In this document: positions 35,964 through 37,087 of the stretch, piece after piece
Position numbering within the stretch: position 1 is the first letter of the stretch
How the letters are laid out: every line of letters begins with the position of its first letter
Assembly (NCBI GenBank): GCA_036494715.1
Contig: DASXNY010000019.1
Location: 1 to 37,087 of the forward strand
Direction of reading: 5' to 3'
DNA from: JAICJR01 sp036494715
GTDB lineage: Bacteria > Actinomycetota > Thermoleophilia > Solirubrobacterales > Thermoleophilaceae
Length of the DNA stretch: 37,087 nt
The notes under the pieces: generated by a model
The model's database searches: none
Seen by the model: only the letters and a program-made list of their open reading frames with translations
Told to the model about the DNA's origin: nothing
Position numbers and translations under genes: made by a program

Positions 35964-36848
35964 TTGAGCGTCAGCGACCCCGCGATAATCACCAACTCAA
36001 TAAGCGGCGTTGTTGCCAACCGCGACCAGTGCCCCGGCATCCCCTACACGCCCGAGGAGTACGCCGCCGAGGCTAAGCGGGCCGTCGACGAGGGCGCGGC
36101 GATGATCCATATCCACGCCCGCAAGCCGGATGGGTCGCCGAGCTTCGAGGTCGAGGACTTCCGGAACATCACCGAGGCGATCCTCGGCGCGGTCGACGAC
36201 GTGATCGTCAACTACTCGACCGGTGCGATCGGCATCCCGATCGAGAAGCGGCTCGAGTACCTGCGCGAGCTGGTGCCCGACGTCGCCGCGCTGAACATGG
36301 GCTCGATGAACTACGCGAAGTACTCGAAGCGGCGCAAGGACTTCGTCTTCACGACCGTGTTCGAGAACAGCTTCGAAACGATCCGGACCTTCCTCACGAC
36401 GATGGTCGAGCTCGGCATCCGGCCCGAGCACGAGTGCTTCGACACCGGCCACCTCGCCAACCTCGACCCCTTCCTCGACATGGGCTTGCTCAAGGAGCCG
36501 CTGCAGATTTCCCTGGTAATGGGGGTAAATGGCGGCATCCGGCCTACCGCCAAGAACCTCGGGCACATGGCCAGCGAGGTGCCCGGCGGCGCCGACGGTC
36601 CCAACAACTGGGGCGTGATCGGCATCTCGCGCGACCAGTGGGGACTGATCGCCGCGGCGCTCTCGCTCGGCGGCAATGTGCGCGCCGGCTTCGAGGACAA
36701 CTTCTACCTGCCGAACGGCGAGATGGCCCGCTCGAACGGCGACCTGATCGCGCAGGCGCGCAAGATGGTCGAGGACGTCGGCCGCCGCCCCGCCACGGTG
36801 GCCGAGACGCGTGAGCTGCTCGGCACGCCGAAGCGAGCGGCCGCGTGA
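35964..36848 (+). CDS. BKACE-family enzyme (3-keto-5-aminohexanoate cleavage-like, DUF849)
   Basis: 294 residues. Family pattern: P-A-I-I-T-N-S near the start, Y-T-P-E-E-Y-A-x-E-A, the zinc ligands in M-I-H-I-H-A-R (H-x-H), V-N-Y-S-T-G, N-M-G-S-M-N-Y, and M-G-V-N-G-G-I-R-P late in the chain. BKACE enzymes condense a beta-keto acid with acetyl-CoA to give acetoacetate and a new acyl-CoA, which fits the CoA transferase next to it and the carboxylase before it. The TTG start is the only suitable codon near the conserved N-terminus; no Shine-Dalgarno is seen, perhaps because element 2 ends 15 bp upstream. GTGA overlap with the next gene. Confidence 0.88.
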   Translation: MSVSDPAIITNSISGVVANRDQCPGIPYTPEEYAAEAKRAVDEGAAMIHIHARKPDGSPSFEVEDFRNITEAILGAVDDVIVNYSTGAIGIPIEKRLEYLRELVPDVAALNMGSMNYAKYSKRRKDFVFTTVFENSFETIRTFLTTMVELGIRPEHECFDTGHLANLDPFLDMGLLKEPLQISLVMGVNGGIRPTAKNLGHMASEVPGGADGPNNWGVIGISRDQWGLIAAALSLGGNVRAGFEDNFYLPNGEMARSNGDLIAQARKMVEDVGRRPATVAETRELLGTPKRAAA

Positions 36849-37087
36849 GCAAGCCGCTCGAAGACGTCCGCGTGCTCGACCTCTCCCGGCTCCTGCCCGG
36901 CGGCTTCTGCTCGCTCCTGCTCGCAGACTTCGGCGCGGAGGTGCTCAAGGTCGAGGACACCGGCATGGGCGACTACATCCGCTGGTCGCCGCCGTACTAC
37001 GACGGCGCGGAGGACTCGGCCAAGTCCGCGCTCTACCTCGCGCTCAACCGCGGCAAGCGCTCGATCCGGCTCAACCTCAAGGAGGAG
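36845..37087 (+). CDS. CaiB/BaiF-type (family III) CoA transferase, 5' part
   Basis: First 81 codons; the gene runs off the window. The start reads K-P-L-E-D-V-R-V-L-D-L-S-R-L-L-P-G, then A-D-F-G-A-E-V-L-K-V-E, followed by L-N-R-G-K-R-S-I, which are the standard opening motifs of family III CoA transferases (nucleotide-like CoA-binding fold; the catalytic Asp comes later, outside). It would move CoA between carboxylates. GTG start overlapping the BKACE stop by 4 bp, so it is coupled with that enzyme. Confidence 0.92.
   Translation, partial: MSKPLEDVRVLDLSRLLPGGFCSLLLADFGAEVLKVEDTGMGDYIRWSPPYYDGAEDSAKSALYLALNRGKRSIRLNLKEE

Overview
The window is very GC-rich, densely coded bacterial DNA. It has many GTG and TTG starts, 1-4 bp stop/start overlaps (GTGA, ATGA, TTGA), and an aerobic, lipid- and CoA-oriented gene set. 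A heme-copper oxidase cluster with CtaB, Sco and CtaG, a SpoIIE/STAS partner-switch pair and acyl-CoA metabolism point to an actinobacterium. I infer class Thermoleophilia (Solirubrobacterales/Gaiellales-like) from gene content and style; no rRNA or marker gene proves it. I saw no tRNA, rRNA, CRISPR array, transposase or phage gene.

Layout. 1-3070: the 5' end of a biotinyl carrier protein (-), then a glycosyltransferase, glycerol kinase and 1-acyl-glycerol-3-phosphate acyltransferase (+), which looks like a glycerol/phospholipid unit. A 51-bp-arm inverted repeat (3117-3229) closes it. 3280-12250: a metallo-hydrolase with a purine permease, two SDR oxidoreductases, an FAD enzyme, a glutamine amidotransferase, a divergent GNAT/LysR pair sharing a compact promoter-operator, and a membrane-anchored HExxH protein. 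12464-15090: a membrane GAF-phosphatase-kinase fusion and its STAS partner. 15272-18821: secreted gamma-glutamyltransferase, a secreted protein made of three copies of a two-Cys module, and two small unknown genes.

18828-27873: a two-component system divergent from a terminal oxidase operon (cupredoxin-like protein, CtaC, CtaD, CtaE, a half-CtaA/CtaB fusion, a small membrane protein, Sco, CtaG). Three direct repeats at exact 11-bp spacing sit between the two units, as expected for an OmpR-type regulator. CtaD keeps all metal ligands and the active-site Tyr but lacks the canonical D-channel Asp and K-channel Lys. 28095-30939: a coupled operon of two LCAD/IVD-like acyl-CoA dehydrogenases around a SnoaL-like protein. 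31517-37087: a PilZ protein, then a crotonase, an arginase-fold protein and an acyl-CoA carboxylase beta subunit in overlapping order, then a BKACE-family enzyme and a CaiB-type CoA transferase, probably one acyl-CoA catabolic operon.

The most unusual objects are two ~485-bp elements (31028-31519 and 35465-35948). Each has one four-helix-bundle (S23/IVP-type) gene flanked by inverted arrays of 7-bp tandem repeats. The heptamer differs between them (GGTTCTY versus GTGATTG) and the proteins are only about half identical, but the architecture is the same. In both, an outer end starts with TAG that serves as the stop codon of the neighbouring host gene. Neither encodes a transposase. They resemble a non-autonomous mobile element or a structured-RNA element.
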